A stretch of 64,000 nt of DNA from Lachnospiraceae bacterium (lineage in GTDB: Bacteria > Bacillota > Clostridia > Lachnospirales > Lachnospiraceae). Positions within the stretch are counted from its first letter, which is position 1, and the number at the start of each line of letters is the position of its first letter. The notes beneath the pieces are model-generated. The model did no database searches, was not told the origin of the DNA, and saw nothing but the letters and a program-made list of their open reading frames with translations. A program made the position numbers and the translations under genes. The stretch spans positions 1 to 64,000 of the forward strand of contig SVEN01000011.1 in NCBI GenBank assembly GCA_015057365.1. Direction: 5' to 3'. Of the stretch, positions 44,821 to 53,816 are shown piece after piece.

Positions 44821-44849
44821 TTGCAATTTTTAATTGCCTGGGGTATACT
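44821..44849 (+). promoter_or_regulatory. Sigma-A promoter for the sugar-acid dehydrogenase
   Basis: TTGCAA (44821-44826), a 17-bp spacer and TATACT (44844-44849), about 43 bases before the start codon. Confidence 0.7.
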
Positions 44850-44891
44850 AAAAGATAGGGGATTTTTGAAATTTTCTATGGAGGCAAATAG

Positions 44892-46505
44892 ATGTTGTAT
44901 TTAACCAGAAACGGTCTAAATGACCGTGCGGGATATGAGAGTGCGGGAATTTCCCTGCCGCAGTATGATGTGGCGAAAGTGGCTGCATATACGGCAGAGC
45001 ATCCGGTATGGGTGCATTTCGGTGCCGGTAATATTTTCCGTGGTTTTATCGCAGTATTGCAACAGTCACTGCTTAATCAGGGACTGGCAAAGAGTGGTAT
45101 TATTGCGGCGGAGACCTTTGATTTTGACATTGTGGACAAGATTTACCGTCCCTTTGACAGCTTGGCATTGCTTGTCGGTTTAAAGCCGGACGGCGGCATG
45201 GTAAATTCCGTGGTGGCAAGTATTACGGATGCTTACTGTGCTTGTAAGGAGCGCCCGGACGAGCTTGCGAAGTTGTCTGCGATTTTTGAGAATCCGGAGC
45301 TTCAGATGGTAAGCTTTACCATTACGGAGAAGGGCTATGCCTTAGAGGATATTCACGGTAATTTTCTTCCGGTAGTGGTTTCTGATATGGAGAAGGGGCC
45401 GGAGAATGCCACCCATGCCATGAGTGTGGTGACGGCGTTGATGTGGAAACGTTTTAAGGCGGGAGCCCATAAGCTTGCACTTGTGAGTATGGACAACTGC
45501 AGTCATAACGGTGAAAAGCTTCGGACCTCCGTTCTGACCATTGCAAAGGAATGGGAGAAGCGCGGTTTTGTTTCCGCTGAGTTTGTGGAGTATCTTTCCG
45601 ATGAGTCTAAGGTAGCGTTCCCGTGGTCCATGATAGATAAGATTACACCGCGTCCGGCAGAGAGTGTGGAAAAGGCACTTACGGAGCTTGGTGTGGCGGA
45701 TATAGCACCGGTGGTAACGTCCAGAAATACGTATATCGCACCGTTTGTCAATGCGGAGATTCCGCAGTACCTGGTGGTGGAGGATAAGTTCCCGAACGGC
45801 AGACCTGCACTGGAAAAGGCAGGCGTTTATATGACCGACCGTGACACCGTAAACAATACGGAGCGCATGAAGGTAACCACTTGTTTGAATCCTTTGCATA
45901 CCGCACTGGCTGTATATGGTTGTGTTCTTGGATATACCAAGATTGCGGACGAGATGAAGGATGCGGATTTAAAGCTTCTCGTTGAGAAAATCGGTTATGA
46001 CGAGGGTATGCCGGTGGTGGTTGATCCGAAGATTTTATCACCGAGAGATTTTATCAAGGAAGTTATCGAGGAACGTCTTCCTAACCCGTTTATTCCGGAT
46101 ATGCCGCAGCGTATCGCGACGGATACGGGGCTTAAGGTACCGATTCGTTTCGGTGAGACCATGAAGTCTTATCTGGCAAGCGACACCTTAAAGATTACCG
46201 ACCTGGTATATATTCCGTTGGCAATTGCAGGTTGGCTTCGTTACCTTATGGGGGTTTACGATACCGGAGCGCCGATGGAAATCAGTCCGGACCCGACAGC
46301 GGCGGGTGTTCAAGAGGCCTTAAAGACCGTAGAGTTTGGTAACCCGGCAAGTTATACGGGTCAGTTAAAACCGGTGCTTTCTAACAAGACATTGTTTGCG
46401 GTGGATTTGTGTAAGGCAGGGCTTTCGGAGCGTATTGAGACCATGTTTTGTGAGATGATTGCGGGAGAAGGCGCAGTCAGAAGCACTTTACGGAAGTATT
46501 TATAA
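44892..46505 (+). CDS. Mannitol dehydrogenase family protein (probable fructuronate reductase type)
   Basis: A 537-residue NAD(P)-dependent long-chain dehydrogenase. Members reduce fructuronate, tagaturonate or oxidise mannitol. The N-terminal dinucleotide fold contains VHFGAGNIFRGFIA at about 37-50. The catalytic-domain motif MDNCSHNGEKL (about 202-212) and the KTRLNGH-like region near 326-335 (TTCLNPLHTAL) match the family. GGAGG precedes the ATG. No uronate isomerase, mannonate dehydratase or sugar transporter is nearby, so the substrate stays open. Confidence 0.85.
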   Translation: MLYLTRNGLNDRAGYESAGISLPQYDVAKVAAYTAEHPVWVHFGAGNIFRGFIAVLQQSLLNQGLAKSGIIAAETFDFDIVDKIYRPFDSLALLVGLKPDGGMVNSVVASITDAYCACKERPDELAKLSAIFENPELQMVSFTITEKGYALEDIHGNFLPVVVSDMEKGPENATHAMSVVTALMWKRFKAGAHKLALVSMDNCSHNGEKLRTSVLTIAKEWEKRGFVSAEFVEYLSDESKVAFPWSMIDKITPRPAESVEKALTELGVADIAPVVTSRNTYIAPFVNAEIPQYLVVEDKFPNGRPALEKAGVYMTDRDTVNNTERMKVTTCLNPLHTALAVYGCVLGYTKIADEMKDADLKLLVEKIGYDEGMPVVVDPKILSPRDFIKEVIEERLPNPFIPDMPQRIATDTGLKVPIRFGETMKSYLASDTLKITDLVYIPLAIAGWLRYLMGVYDTGAPMEISPDPTAAGVQEALKTVEFGNPASYTGQLKPVLSNKTLFAVDLCKAGLSERIETMFCEMIAGEGAVRSTLRKYL

Positions 46506-46541
46506 GTTACTATAAAGGATGTGCAAAAGAAAGGAGTTTCC

Positions 46542-47231
46542 ATGAGTATTTTTAAAGATGTAAAAGAGGATGCAGTACAGAACGAAGAGTTAAATGCAAA
46601 AGACGATTTATTTACTGTTGTTTCCGAAGAGGAGCAGGATGATGTGGATTTAGAGCTTTTGGACAGCTTGATGGAGGATGATTCTTTAGTAGCACCGGAA
46701 GAAGAGGAAGAACCGGCGGAGGAAGAGCCGGAGCAGAGTGAGGCGGAGAGCCAGACAGCACAGACGGAACGTCCGGCAGAGGCCGATCCGGAAGGTGTAA
46801 CCGTGATTACTAAGGGTACCACCATCAACGGTAGTATTATTTCCGATTGTTCTTTGGATGTCATGGGAACGATTAACGGTGACATCGAATGTCTCGGCAA
46901 GCTGACCATTTCCGGTAAGGTAACCGGTAATGCCATGGCAGCCGAGGTATATGTAAATACCGACCGTTTAGAAGGTAATATTACAAGTGAAGGCAGTGTA
47001 AAGATCGGTCTCGGTACCGTTATCATCGGTGACATTGTAGCTTCCTCCGGCGTAATCGCAGGTGCGGTTAAGGGTGAAATCGATGTAAAGGGTCCGGTAG
47101 TTATCGATTCTACCGCTATCATTAAGGGCAATGTTAAGGCAAAGTCCGTACAGATGAATAACGGTGCTGTGCTTGAGGGCTTCTGTTCTCTTGCTTACGC
47201 ATCTGTTGAAATCGACAATATTTTTGAATAA
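46542..47231 (+). CDS. Bactofilin family cytoskeletal protein
   Basis: A 229-residue polymer-forming protein. The N-terminal part (about 1-85) is acidic and disordered, rich in Glu and Asp. The bactofilin beta-helix (about 86-195) is built from repeats with the G-x-(I/V)-x-G pattern, such as GTTINGSII, GTINGDIE, GKVTGNAM and GNITSEG. Bactofilins form filaments that support cell shape or local wall synthesis. The ATG at 46542 follows AAAGGAG; the upstream ATG at 46521 precedes that site. It lies 14 bases before pyrH. Confidence 0.88.
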   Translation: MSIFKDVKEDAVQNEELNAKDDLFTVVSEEEQDDVDLELLDSLMEDDSLVAPEEEEEPAEEEPEQSEAESQTAQTERPAEADPEGVTVITKGTTINGSIISDCSLDVMGTINGDIECLGKLTISGKVTGNAMAAEVYVNTDRLEGNITSEGSVKIGLGTVIIGDIVASSGVIAGAVKGEIDVKGPVVIDSTAIIKGNVKAKSVQMNNGAVLEGFCSLAYASVEIDNIFE

Positions 47232-47245
47232 GATGTGAGGGAATT

Positions 47246-47947
47246 ATGGCTTATAAGAGAGTGTTATTAAAGCTTTCCGGTGAGGCTCTTGCCGGAGACA
47301 AGAAAACAGGATTTGACGAAGATACCTGCGTTGCGGTTGGTAAGCAGGTAAAGCAGTTGGTAGACACAGGAATAGAAGTAGCGGTAGTTATCGGCGGCGG
47401 TAATTTCTGGCGCGGCAGAAGCTCCGAGACCATTGACCGTATCAAGGCAGACCACATCGGTTGTCTGGCTACGGTAATGAATTGTATCTATGTATCCGAG
47501 ATTTTCCGCTTCTGCGGAATGGAGACGGCGGTATATACTCCGTTTCAGTGCGGTAGTTTTACCGAGTTGTTTACAAAGGATAAGGCAGTGAACGATTTGA
47601 AGGCAGGAAAGGTAGTATTCCTTGCAGGAGGTACGGGACATCCGATGTTCTCTACCGATACGGCAACTTCTCTTCGTGCCATCGAACTGGACACCGATGT
47701 AATACTTATGGCTCGTGCGGTAGACGGCGTATACGACAGCGACCCGAAGGAGAATCCGAATGCAAAGCGTTTTGATACCATTTCCTTTGCGGAAGTGTTG
47801 GAGAGAAAGTTAAAGATTCTTGATATGACCGCTACGGTTATGTGTATGGAACATAAGGTTCCGTTATTTATCTTTTCGTTAGACGAGGAGAACGGTATTG
47901 TAAAGGCAGCCAACGGCCAGCCGATCGGCACCACCGTTACCCCGTAA
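47246..47947 (+). CDS. pyrH: UMP kinase
   Basis: Hexameric amino-acid-kinase-fold enzyme making UDP from UMP and ATP. The 233-residue product has KLSGEALAG at about 8-16, VIGGGNFWRG, the TATVMNCIYVSE-like region and AVDGVYDSDPK. Length and order before frr match the conserved pyrH-frr pair. Confidence 0.96.
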   Translation: MAYKRVLLKLSGEALAGDKKTGFDEDTCVAVGKQVKQLVDTGIEVAVVIGGGNFWRGRSSETIDRIKADHIGCLATVMNCIYVSEIFRFCGMETAVYTPFQCGSFTELFTKDKAVNDLKAGKVVFLAGGTGHPMFSTDTATSLRAIELDTDVILMARAVDGVYDSDPKENPNAKRFDTISFAEVLERKLKILDMTATVMCMEHKVPLFIFSLDEENGIVKAANGQPIGTTVTP

Positions 47948-48011
47948 GTATCGAATGGAGAGGTCCTGTGAGACCTGTTACATCATAAAGCAACAAGAGG
48001 AGAGAACAACA

Positions 48012-48566
48012 ATGAATGAAAGAGTAGTACCGTTTGAAACAAAGATGCAGAAGTCGGTGGATACGCTTGCTGAGGCGTTTACCACCATCCGTGCAGGTCG
48101 TGCCAATCCGCACGTTCTGGATAAGCTCAGAGTGGATTATTACGGCACTCCGTCCGCAATCCAGGCGGTAGCTAACGTATCCGTACCGGAAGCTCGTATT
48201 ATCCAGATTCAGCCGTGGGAAGCAAAGATGATTAAGGAAATCGAGAAGGCTATTCTCGCTTCCGATCTCGGTCTTACCCCGAGCAACGACGGCAAGATTA
48301 TCCGCCTTGTATTCCCGGAGCTTACCGAGGACAGACGTAAGGAGCTTGTAAAGGATGTAAAGAAGCAGGCTGAGAACGCAAAGGTTGCAATCCGTAACGT
48401 TCGTCGTGATGCCAACGATGCTATCAAGAAGGCTGCAAAGGCAAACGAGATTTCCGAAGATGAGCAGAAGGGTATTGAGGATGAAATCCAGAAGATGACC
48501 GACAAGTTTGTTGCGGAAGTTGATAAGATGACGGAGAACAAGTCTGCAGAGATTCTTACCGTTTAA
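48012..48566 (+). CDS. frr: Ribosome recycling factor
   Basis: Tri-helical factor that, with EF-G, splits post-termination ribosomes. The 184-residue product has TIRAGRANPHVLDKLRVDYYGTP at about 27-49, VPEARIIQIQPWE, and the VRNVRRDANDAIKKA segment. AGGAG is 11 bases before the ATG at 48012; the longer reading from 47955 is rejected. Codon use is strongly biased. Confidence 0.97.
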   Translation: MNERVVPFETKMQKSVDTLAEAFTTIRAGRANPHVLDKLRVDYYGTPSAIQAVANVSVPEARIIQIQPWEAKMIKEIEKAILASDLGLTPSNDGKIIRLVFPELTEDRRKELVKDVKKQAENAKVAIRNVRRDANDAIKKAAKANEISEDEQKGIEDEIQKMTDKFVAEVDKMTENKSAEILTV

Positions 48567-48596
48567 ATTTATACGGTTAGCAGAGAACGCAAAGGA

Positions 48597-48656
48597 CAGA
48601 GGGGGTCCCGGTTGAGTCTTAGGGATGAGAACCGTAGGCTCCCTCTTTTTTGTTTA
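48597..48656 (+). terminator. Rho-independent terminator after frr
   Basis: AGAGGG and GGTT-type segments pair with AACC and CCCTCT in a long stem, followed by TTTTTT. It stands before uppS, so uppS may need read-through or its own promoter. Confidence 0.7.
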
Positions 48657-48668
48657 TAGGAGTAGGAT

Positions 48669-49379
48669 ATGGAAAAGGTTCCGCAGCATATTGCGATTAT
48701 TATGGACGGGAACGGAAGATGGGCGAAAAAGCGCGGAATGCCGCGTAATGTAGGCCATTCCCAAGGCAGTAAAACCGTCCGGAAGATTTGTGAAGAGGCT
48801 TGGAAATTAGGCGTAAAGTACCTGACGGTATATGCCTTTTCCACGGAAAACTGGTCAAGACCGAAGGAAGAAATCGACGCTTTAATGAAGATTTTACGCA
48901 GTTATTTGAAGGATGCGATTAAGCAGTGTGCCGACAATAACATGCGGGTACGGATTATCGGTGATATATCGGTATTACCGGAGGATATGATTACATCGAT
49001 AAAACATTTGGAGGAGGTATCCTCGGTGAATACCGGCCTTCAATTTCAGATAGCATTAAACTACGGCGGACGGGACGAGGTGTTACGTGCCGTAAAGAAG
49101 GCGGCTGCAAAGCTTGTCTCTGAAGGAAAATCCGTGGAAGATATGACCATGGAGGATATCGGAGCGTCTCTCGATACGGCGGAGATTCCGGACCCGGATT
49201 TGATTATCCGCACCAGCGGAGAGCAACGCTTGTCCAATTTCTTAATGTGGCAGTCGGCCTATTCCGAGTTTTATTTTACGGATATACTTTGGCCGGATTT
49301 TGACAAAAAAGCTTTGGAAGAAGCGATTTTATATTACGGAAGCAGAAACAGACGGTTCGGCGGATTGGAGAATAAGTAA
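48669..49379 (+). CDS. uppS: Undecaprenyl diphosphate synthase (isoprenyl transferase)
   Basis: cis-Prenyltransferase making the C55 lipid carrier for cell-wall precursors. The 236-residue protein has IAIIMDGNGRWAKKRGMPR at about 8-26 with the catalytic aspartate, YAFSTENWSRP, LNYGGRDE and RTSGEQRLSNFL. It uses IPP supplied by the dxr, ispG and ispH products encoded in this window. Confidence 0.96.
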   Translation: MEKVPQHIAIIMDGNGRWAKKRGMPRNVGHSQGSKTVRKICEEAWKLGVKYLTVYAFSTENWSRPKEEIDALMKILRSYLKDAIKQCADNNMRVRIIGDISVLPEDMITSIKHLEEVSSVNTGLQFQIALNYGGRDEVLRAVKKAAAKLVSEGKSVEDMTMEDIGASLDTAEIPDPDLIIRTSGEQRLSNFLMWQSAYSEFYFTDILWPDFDKKALEEAILYYGSRNRRFGGLENK

Positions 49380-49408
49380 CCGGGCGTGTGTTGTTTGATG
49401 GAGGAACC

Positions 49409-50212
49409 ATGTTTATTACGAGACTGTTAAGCGGTATTGTATTATTGGCAATTGTGATTTCGACCGGCATCTTCGGAGGACTGGTCTTTTGGGCGTTGGT
49501 AACGGCAATTTCGCTCATCGGTGTGTTTGAATTCCACCGTATGGTCGGCTTGGAAAAGAGCCCATTGTTCTATGTGAACTGGGTAATGTGTCTCGGTCTG
49601 GATGCACTGCTTTTCTTCGGAAAGACGGAACTGGCGGACCTAATGCCGGTGGTAGCCCTTTTGGTACTGATGGGGATTTATGTGGTGCGGTATCCGAAGT
49701 ATAATGCAAAGGAGATTTTTGCCTCCTTTACGGGCTTTGTGTATGTGGCAGTGTTATTGTCCTTCTTATACCGGATTCGTGTAGAGGATAACGGCATGCT
49801 TCTTTTATGGCTTGTATTTATCGGTACCTGGGGCTCAGACACCTGCGCGTACTGCATAGGATGTTTGTTCGGAAAGCACAAGGCGTTTCCGGTTCTGAGC
49901 CCGAAAAAATCCGTCGAGGGCTGTATCGGCGGTATTGCGGGAACGGCGCTTATTGCAGGCATTTATGCGGCTTGTCTCAATCGTTTTGTGGAGGGTGCCG
50001 AGGTGTCGGTGCTTGCGTTTGTGATTATCGGAATTCTGGCATCAATAGTTTCCCAAATCGGTGATCTGGCGGCCTCTGCCATGAAGCGTAATTACGAGAT
50101 TAAGGACTACGGAAAGCTGATTCCGGGGCACGGCGGTATTTTGGACCGATTTGACAGTATCATTTTTACGGCACCGTTGGTGTATTTGATGGTACAGGTA
50201 TTTGCGCTGTAG
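49409..50212 (+). CDS. cdsA: Phosphatidate cytidylyltransferase
   Basis: Integral membrane enzyme making CDP-diacylglycerol from phosphatidate and CTP. The 267-residue product has about seven or eight helices and the family C-terminal signature SQIGDLAASAMKRNYEIKD followed by LIPGHGGILDRFDS. GGAGG precedes the ATG at 49409. The product is the substrate of PgsA, encoded at 7947. Confidence 0.95.
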   Translation: MFITRLLSGIVLLAIVISTGIFGGLVFWALVTAISLIGVFEFHRMVGLEKSPLFYVNWVMCLGLDALLFFGKTELADLMPVVALLVLMGIYVVRYPKYNAKEIFASFTGFVYVAVLLSFLYRIRVEDNGMLLLWLVFIGTWGSDTCAYCIGCLFGKHKAFPVLSPKKSVEGCIGGIAGTALIAGIYAACLNRFVEGAEVSVLAFVIIGILASIVSQIGDLAASAMKRNYEIKDYGKLIPGHGGILDRFDSIIFTAPLVYLMVQVFAL

Positions 50213-50258
50213 AGTGAACAGTGAAAGATAACGGAACGTAAAAGAATAGGAGCATGTT

Positions 50259-51416
50259 ATGAAGAAGATTGCGGTTCTCGGATCCACCGGTTCTATCGGT
50301 ACACAGACATTGGAAATTGTACGAGAGAGAGTGGGCGAGTTTGAAGTTGTAGCCCTTTCCGCCGGCAGTAACATCGATTTACTGGAACAGCAGGTGACGG
50401 AGTTTATGCCGAAGCTTGCCTGTCTTACAAAGGAAGAGGATGCAAGAGAGTTAAAACAAAGACTTTCCCTGAAAAATATTAATTCTACAGAAGTCGTATA
50501 TGGAATGGACGGTCTGGTTGCCTGTGCAACAGAAGACTCCGCAGATATGACAGTAAACGCGGTTGTGGGGATGATCGGTATTTTACCGACGATTGCCGCT
50601 ATTAAAGCAGGGAAGGATATTGCCCTGGCAAATAAAGAAACATTAGTTACAGCAGGACATATTATTATGCCTCTGGTGGAAGAATATAACGTTAAACTTT
50701 TGCCGGTAGACAGCGAACATTCCGCAGTTTTTCAGTGCTTGCAAGGGGCGGGCTGTCAGACGGTGGAGAAGCTTTTATTGACTGCTTCCGGTGGACCGTT
50801 CCGTGGAAAAAAGCGTGATGAGCTTGGTTCTATTACTGTAGAACAGGCATTAAAGCATCCGAACTGGGCCATGGGACGGAAGATTACCATCGATTCTTCC
50901 ACGTTAGTAAACAAAGGTCTTGAGGTAATGGAGGCCGGCTGGCTCTTTTCCTTATCTCCGGAGCAGATTGAAGTGGTGGTACAGCCGAAAAGCATTATTC
51001 ATTCCATGATTCAGTTTACCGACGGTGCGGTGCTGGCACAGCTCGGTACTCCGGATATGAAACTGCCGATTCAGTATGCCATGACCTATCCGGACCGAGT
51101 ATCTTTAGGCGGAAAACGTTTGGATTTTTTTGAATTGCAGAAGATAGAGTTTTATAAGCCGGATACGGATACCTTCTGTGCGCTTTCGTTGGCTTACGAT
51201 GCGTTCCGTGAGGGTGGAAGCTTGCCGACAGTGTATAATGCGGCCAACGAAATGGCGGTAGCCTTGTTCTTAGACCGTAAAATCGGCTATCTTAAGATTA
51301 CGGAGCTTATCGAGCAGGCTATGAATGCCCATAAAAAGATTGCGAATCCTACGTTAGATGAGGTTCTTTCCATAGAGAAAGAAACGTATGACTATATAAG
51401 GGAGAATGTGCGTTAA
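50259..51416 (+). CDS. dxr: 1-deoxy-D-xylulose 5-phosphate reductoisomerase
   Basis: NADPH- and metal-dependent enzyme converting DXP to MEP, the committed step of the isoprenoid pathway. The 385-residue protein has GSTGSIGTQTLE at about 8-19, ANKETLVTAG, the PVDSEHSAVFQCL metal site, and TASGGPFRG. Length is typical. Confidence 0.97.
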   Translation: MKKIAVLGSTGSIGTQTLEIVRERVGEFEVVALSAGSNIDLLEQQVTEFMPKLACLTKEEDARELKQRLSLKNINSTEVVYGMDGLVACATEDSADMTVNAVVGMIGILPTIAAIKAGKDIALANKETLVTAGHIIMPLVEEYNVKLLPVDSEHSAVFQCLQGAGCQTVEKLLLTASGGPFRGKKRDELGSITVEQALKHPNWAMGRKITIDSSTLVNKGLEVMEAGWLFSLSPEQIEVVVQPKSIIHSMIQFTDGAVLAQLGTPDMKLPIQYAMTYPDRVSLGGKRLDFFELQKIEFYKPDTDTFCALSLAYDAFREGGSLPTVYNAANEMAVALFLDRKIGYLKITELIEQAMNAHKKIANPTLDEVLSIEKETYDYIRENVR

Positions 51417-51436
51417 CAGCGCAAGAAAGAGGAACT

Positions 51437-52744
51437 ATGAAAATTATTATTGCGATTTTAATCTTCGGAATTCTGGTTTTGATTCATGAACTGGGACATT
51501 TTATTTTTGCCCGTATCAACGGTATTGAGGTCGTTGATTTTTCTATCGGTATGGGACCGCGTTTGTGCGGCTTTAAGGCCTTCGGAACGCAGTTTTCTAT
51601 ACGCCTTTTACCGATTGGCGGAGCCTGTATGATGTTAGGCGAGGACCAGGACCAAAACATGGAGAATGAGCATTCCTTTTATTCCAAGAATGTATGGCAA
51701 CGGATTTCCGTGTTATTTGCGGGACCGGGCTTTAACTTTGTGCTTGCTTTTGTTTTCTCGCTGTTTATTATGGGTTCCGTTGGTTTTGATCCGGCTCGTG
51801 TAACAGGAATCACCCCGGAGGGACCGGCGGCGGATGCCGGGATGCAGGAAGGCGATATCATTACGAAAATCGATAAGTCCGGCATTTCCCTGGGTAGAGA
51901 AGTATACAGCTGGTTTATGTTTCATGAGCTGTCGGATGAGCCGATTAACGTAACGGTAAAGCGAGGCGGTGAGAAGATAAAAATGACGCTTTTGCCGGAG
52001 GCTTATGATAAGTATTTATTAGGATTTACCTACAACGGAGATGAGGCATATACTGCGGATATTCAGGAGTTGTCCCCGGGATATCCTATGGCTGAGGCAG
52101 GCCTTGCGGTAGGCGATGTGATTACCAAAGTGGGAGATACAGAGGTGGCAAACGGCGGAGAGCTGTATACTTATTTTGAGCAGAATCCGTTGAACGGACA
52201 GCCGATTGAAGTGACCTACACCAGAAACGGCGAAACATTTACAACAACAGTAACGCCAAAGTACGCATCTTCCGGTTATTCTCTGGGATTTTCTTATAAT
52301 TTGGTCAGAGAAGAAACCAATGCCTGGGAGACAATTAAGTATTCCGCAATCGAGGTAAAGTACGTGATTACCGATACGATTCGCGGTCTCGGTAAGCTTT
52401 TTACCGGTAAATTAAAATCCAATGAAGTGGGCAGTGTAGTGGCAATTGTTGACCTGGTAGGCGATACCTATGAGGAGACAAAGGATGAGGGAGCAAAGAT
52501 AACGATTCTTAGTTTGTTGAATATTGCGGTATTCTTAAGTGCAAACCTGGGTGTGATGAACCTGCTTCCGATTCCGGCACTTGACGGCGGTAAGCTGTTG
52601 TTCTGCATTATTGAGATTGTCAGAGGCAAGCCTGTGGACCGGGAAAAGGAAGGTATGGTACACTTTATCGGCTTGATTCTCCTGCTGATTTTGATGGTGT
52701 TCCTTGTATTTAACGATGTGAAAAATATCTTTTTTGCAAAATAA
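51437..52744 (+). CDS. rseP: Site-2 intramembrane metalloprotease RseP family
   Basis: Membrane zinc protease that cleaves anti-sigma factors and leftover signal peptides. The 435-residue product has the zinc motif HELGH in the first helix, two PDZ regions (about 115-195 and 205-285), and the C-terminal motif LLPIPALDGG with the second metal ligand. Two PDZ units are more than the single one usual in Gram-positive RasP. It is in the conserved dxr-rseP-ispG order. Confidence 0.93.
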   Translation: MKIIIAILIFGILVLIHELGHFIFARINGIEVVDFSIGMGPRLCGFKAFGTQFSIRLLPIGGACMMLGEDQDQNMENEHSFYSKNVWQRISVLFAGPGFNFVLAFVFSLFIMGSVGFDPARVTGITPEGPAADAGMQEGDIITKIDKSGISLGREVYSWFMFHELSDEPINVTVKRGGEKIKMTLLPEAYDKYLLGFTYNGDEAYTADIQELSPGYPMAEAGLAVGDVITKVGDTEVANGGELYTYFEQNPLNGQPIEVTYTRNGETFTTTVTPKYASSGYSLGFSYNLVREETNAWETIKYSAIEVKYVITDTIRGLGKLFTGKLKSNEVGSVVAIVDLVGDTYEETKDEGAKITILSLLNIAVFLSANLGVMNLLPIPALDGGKLLFCIIEIVRGKPVDREKEGMVHFIGLILLLILMVFLVFNDVKNIFFAK

Positions 52745-52757
52745 ACGGAGGTGTGGT

Positions 52758-53816
52758 ATGGACAGAACACAGACAAGAAAAATACAAATCGGAAACGTGA
52801 CAATCGGCGGAGGTGCTCCGATTGCGATTCAGTCCATGACCAATACCAAAACCGAGGATGTGGCGGCTACCGTGGCACAAATTAAAGAGCTTACGGCGGC
52901 AGGGTGTGAAATCATTCGTTGTGCCGTGCCGACCATGGAGGCGGCAAAGGCGTTATCCGAGATTAAAAAACAGATTACGATTCCGCTGGTGGCGGATATT
53001 CATTTTGATTATCGTCTTGCTATTGCAGCTATGGAAGCCGGTGCGGACAAAATTCGTATCAATCCGGGAAATATCGGTTCTATGGAACGGGTGCGTGAGG
53101 TGGCGGAGACCGCAAAAAAGTATCACGTACCGATTCGTGTGGGCGTCAACAGCGGTTCTTTGGAGCGTAACCTGGTGGAAAAGTACGGCGGTGTAACTGC
53201 GGAAGGCATTGTGGAAAGTGCCCTTGATAAGGTGGCAATGTTAGAGCAGTTTGATTTTCATGATATTGTGATCAGTATCAAGTCTTCGGACGTATTGATG
53301 TGTGTAAAAGCCCATGAGCTTATTGCTACAAAAGCCGATTATCCGCTTCATGTCGGCATTACGGAGGCCGGAACTATCCGTTCCGGAAATATTAAGTCTT
53401 CTTTGGGGTTGGGTATGATTTTGTCCCAGGGTATCGGCGACACCATCCGTGTGTCCTTAACGGCGGCACCGGTAGAAGAAATCGTTACGGCGAAGCTTAT
53501 ATTACGTACCCTGGGACTACGTAAAGGCGGCATCGAAGTAGTGTCCTGCCCGACCTGCGGCAGAACAAAGATTGATTTAATCGGTCTGGCGGAGCAGGTG
53601 GAAACCATGGTGGCAGGCTATGATTTGCCGATTAAGGTGGCTGTGATGGGCTGTGCGGTAAACGGTCCGGGCGAAGCAAAGGAAGCAGACCTTGGGATTG
53701 CGGGAGGCAATGGAGAAGGCCTGGTATTTCGCAAAGGTGAAATTGTCCGCAAGGTGCCGGAGGGAGACCTTCTTTCCGCACTGAGGGAGGAGATAGAGGC
53801 GTATGAAGCTGTATGA
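52758..53816 (+). CDS. ispG: 4-hydroxy-3-methylbut-2-en-1-yl diphosphate synthase
   Basis: Fe-S enzyme of the MEP pathway converting MEcPP to HMBPP, which IspH then reduces. The 352-residue product is the short bacterial type, with the cluster cysteines in VSCPTCGRTKID and MGCAVNGPGEAKEAD. GGAGG is just upstream of the ATG at 52758, and the extended reading from 52734 overlaps rseP. It overlaps polC by 14 bases. Confidence 0.96.
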   Translation: MDRTQTRKIQIGNVTIGGGAPIAIQSMTNTKTEDVAATVAQIKELTAAGCEIIRCAVPTMEAAKALSEIKKQITIPLVADIHFDYRLAIAAMEAGADKIRINPGNIGSMERVREVAETAKKYHVPIRVGVNSGSLERNLVEKYGGVTAEGIVESALDKVAMLEQFDFHDIVISIKSSDVLMCVKAHELIATKADYPLHVGITEAGTIRSGNIKSSLGLGMILSQGIGDTIRVSLTAAPVEEIVTAKLILRTLGLRKGGIEVVSCPTCGRTKIDLIGLAEQVETMVAGYDLPIKVAVMGCAVNGPGEAKEADLGIAGGNGEGLVFRKGEIVRKVPEGDLLSALREEIEAYEAV

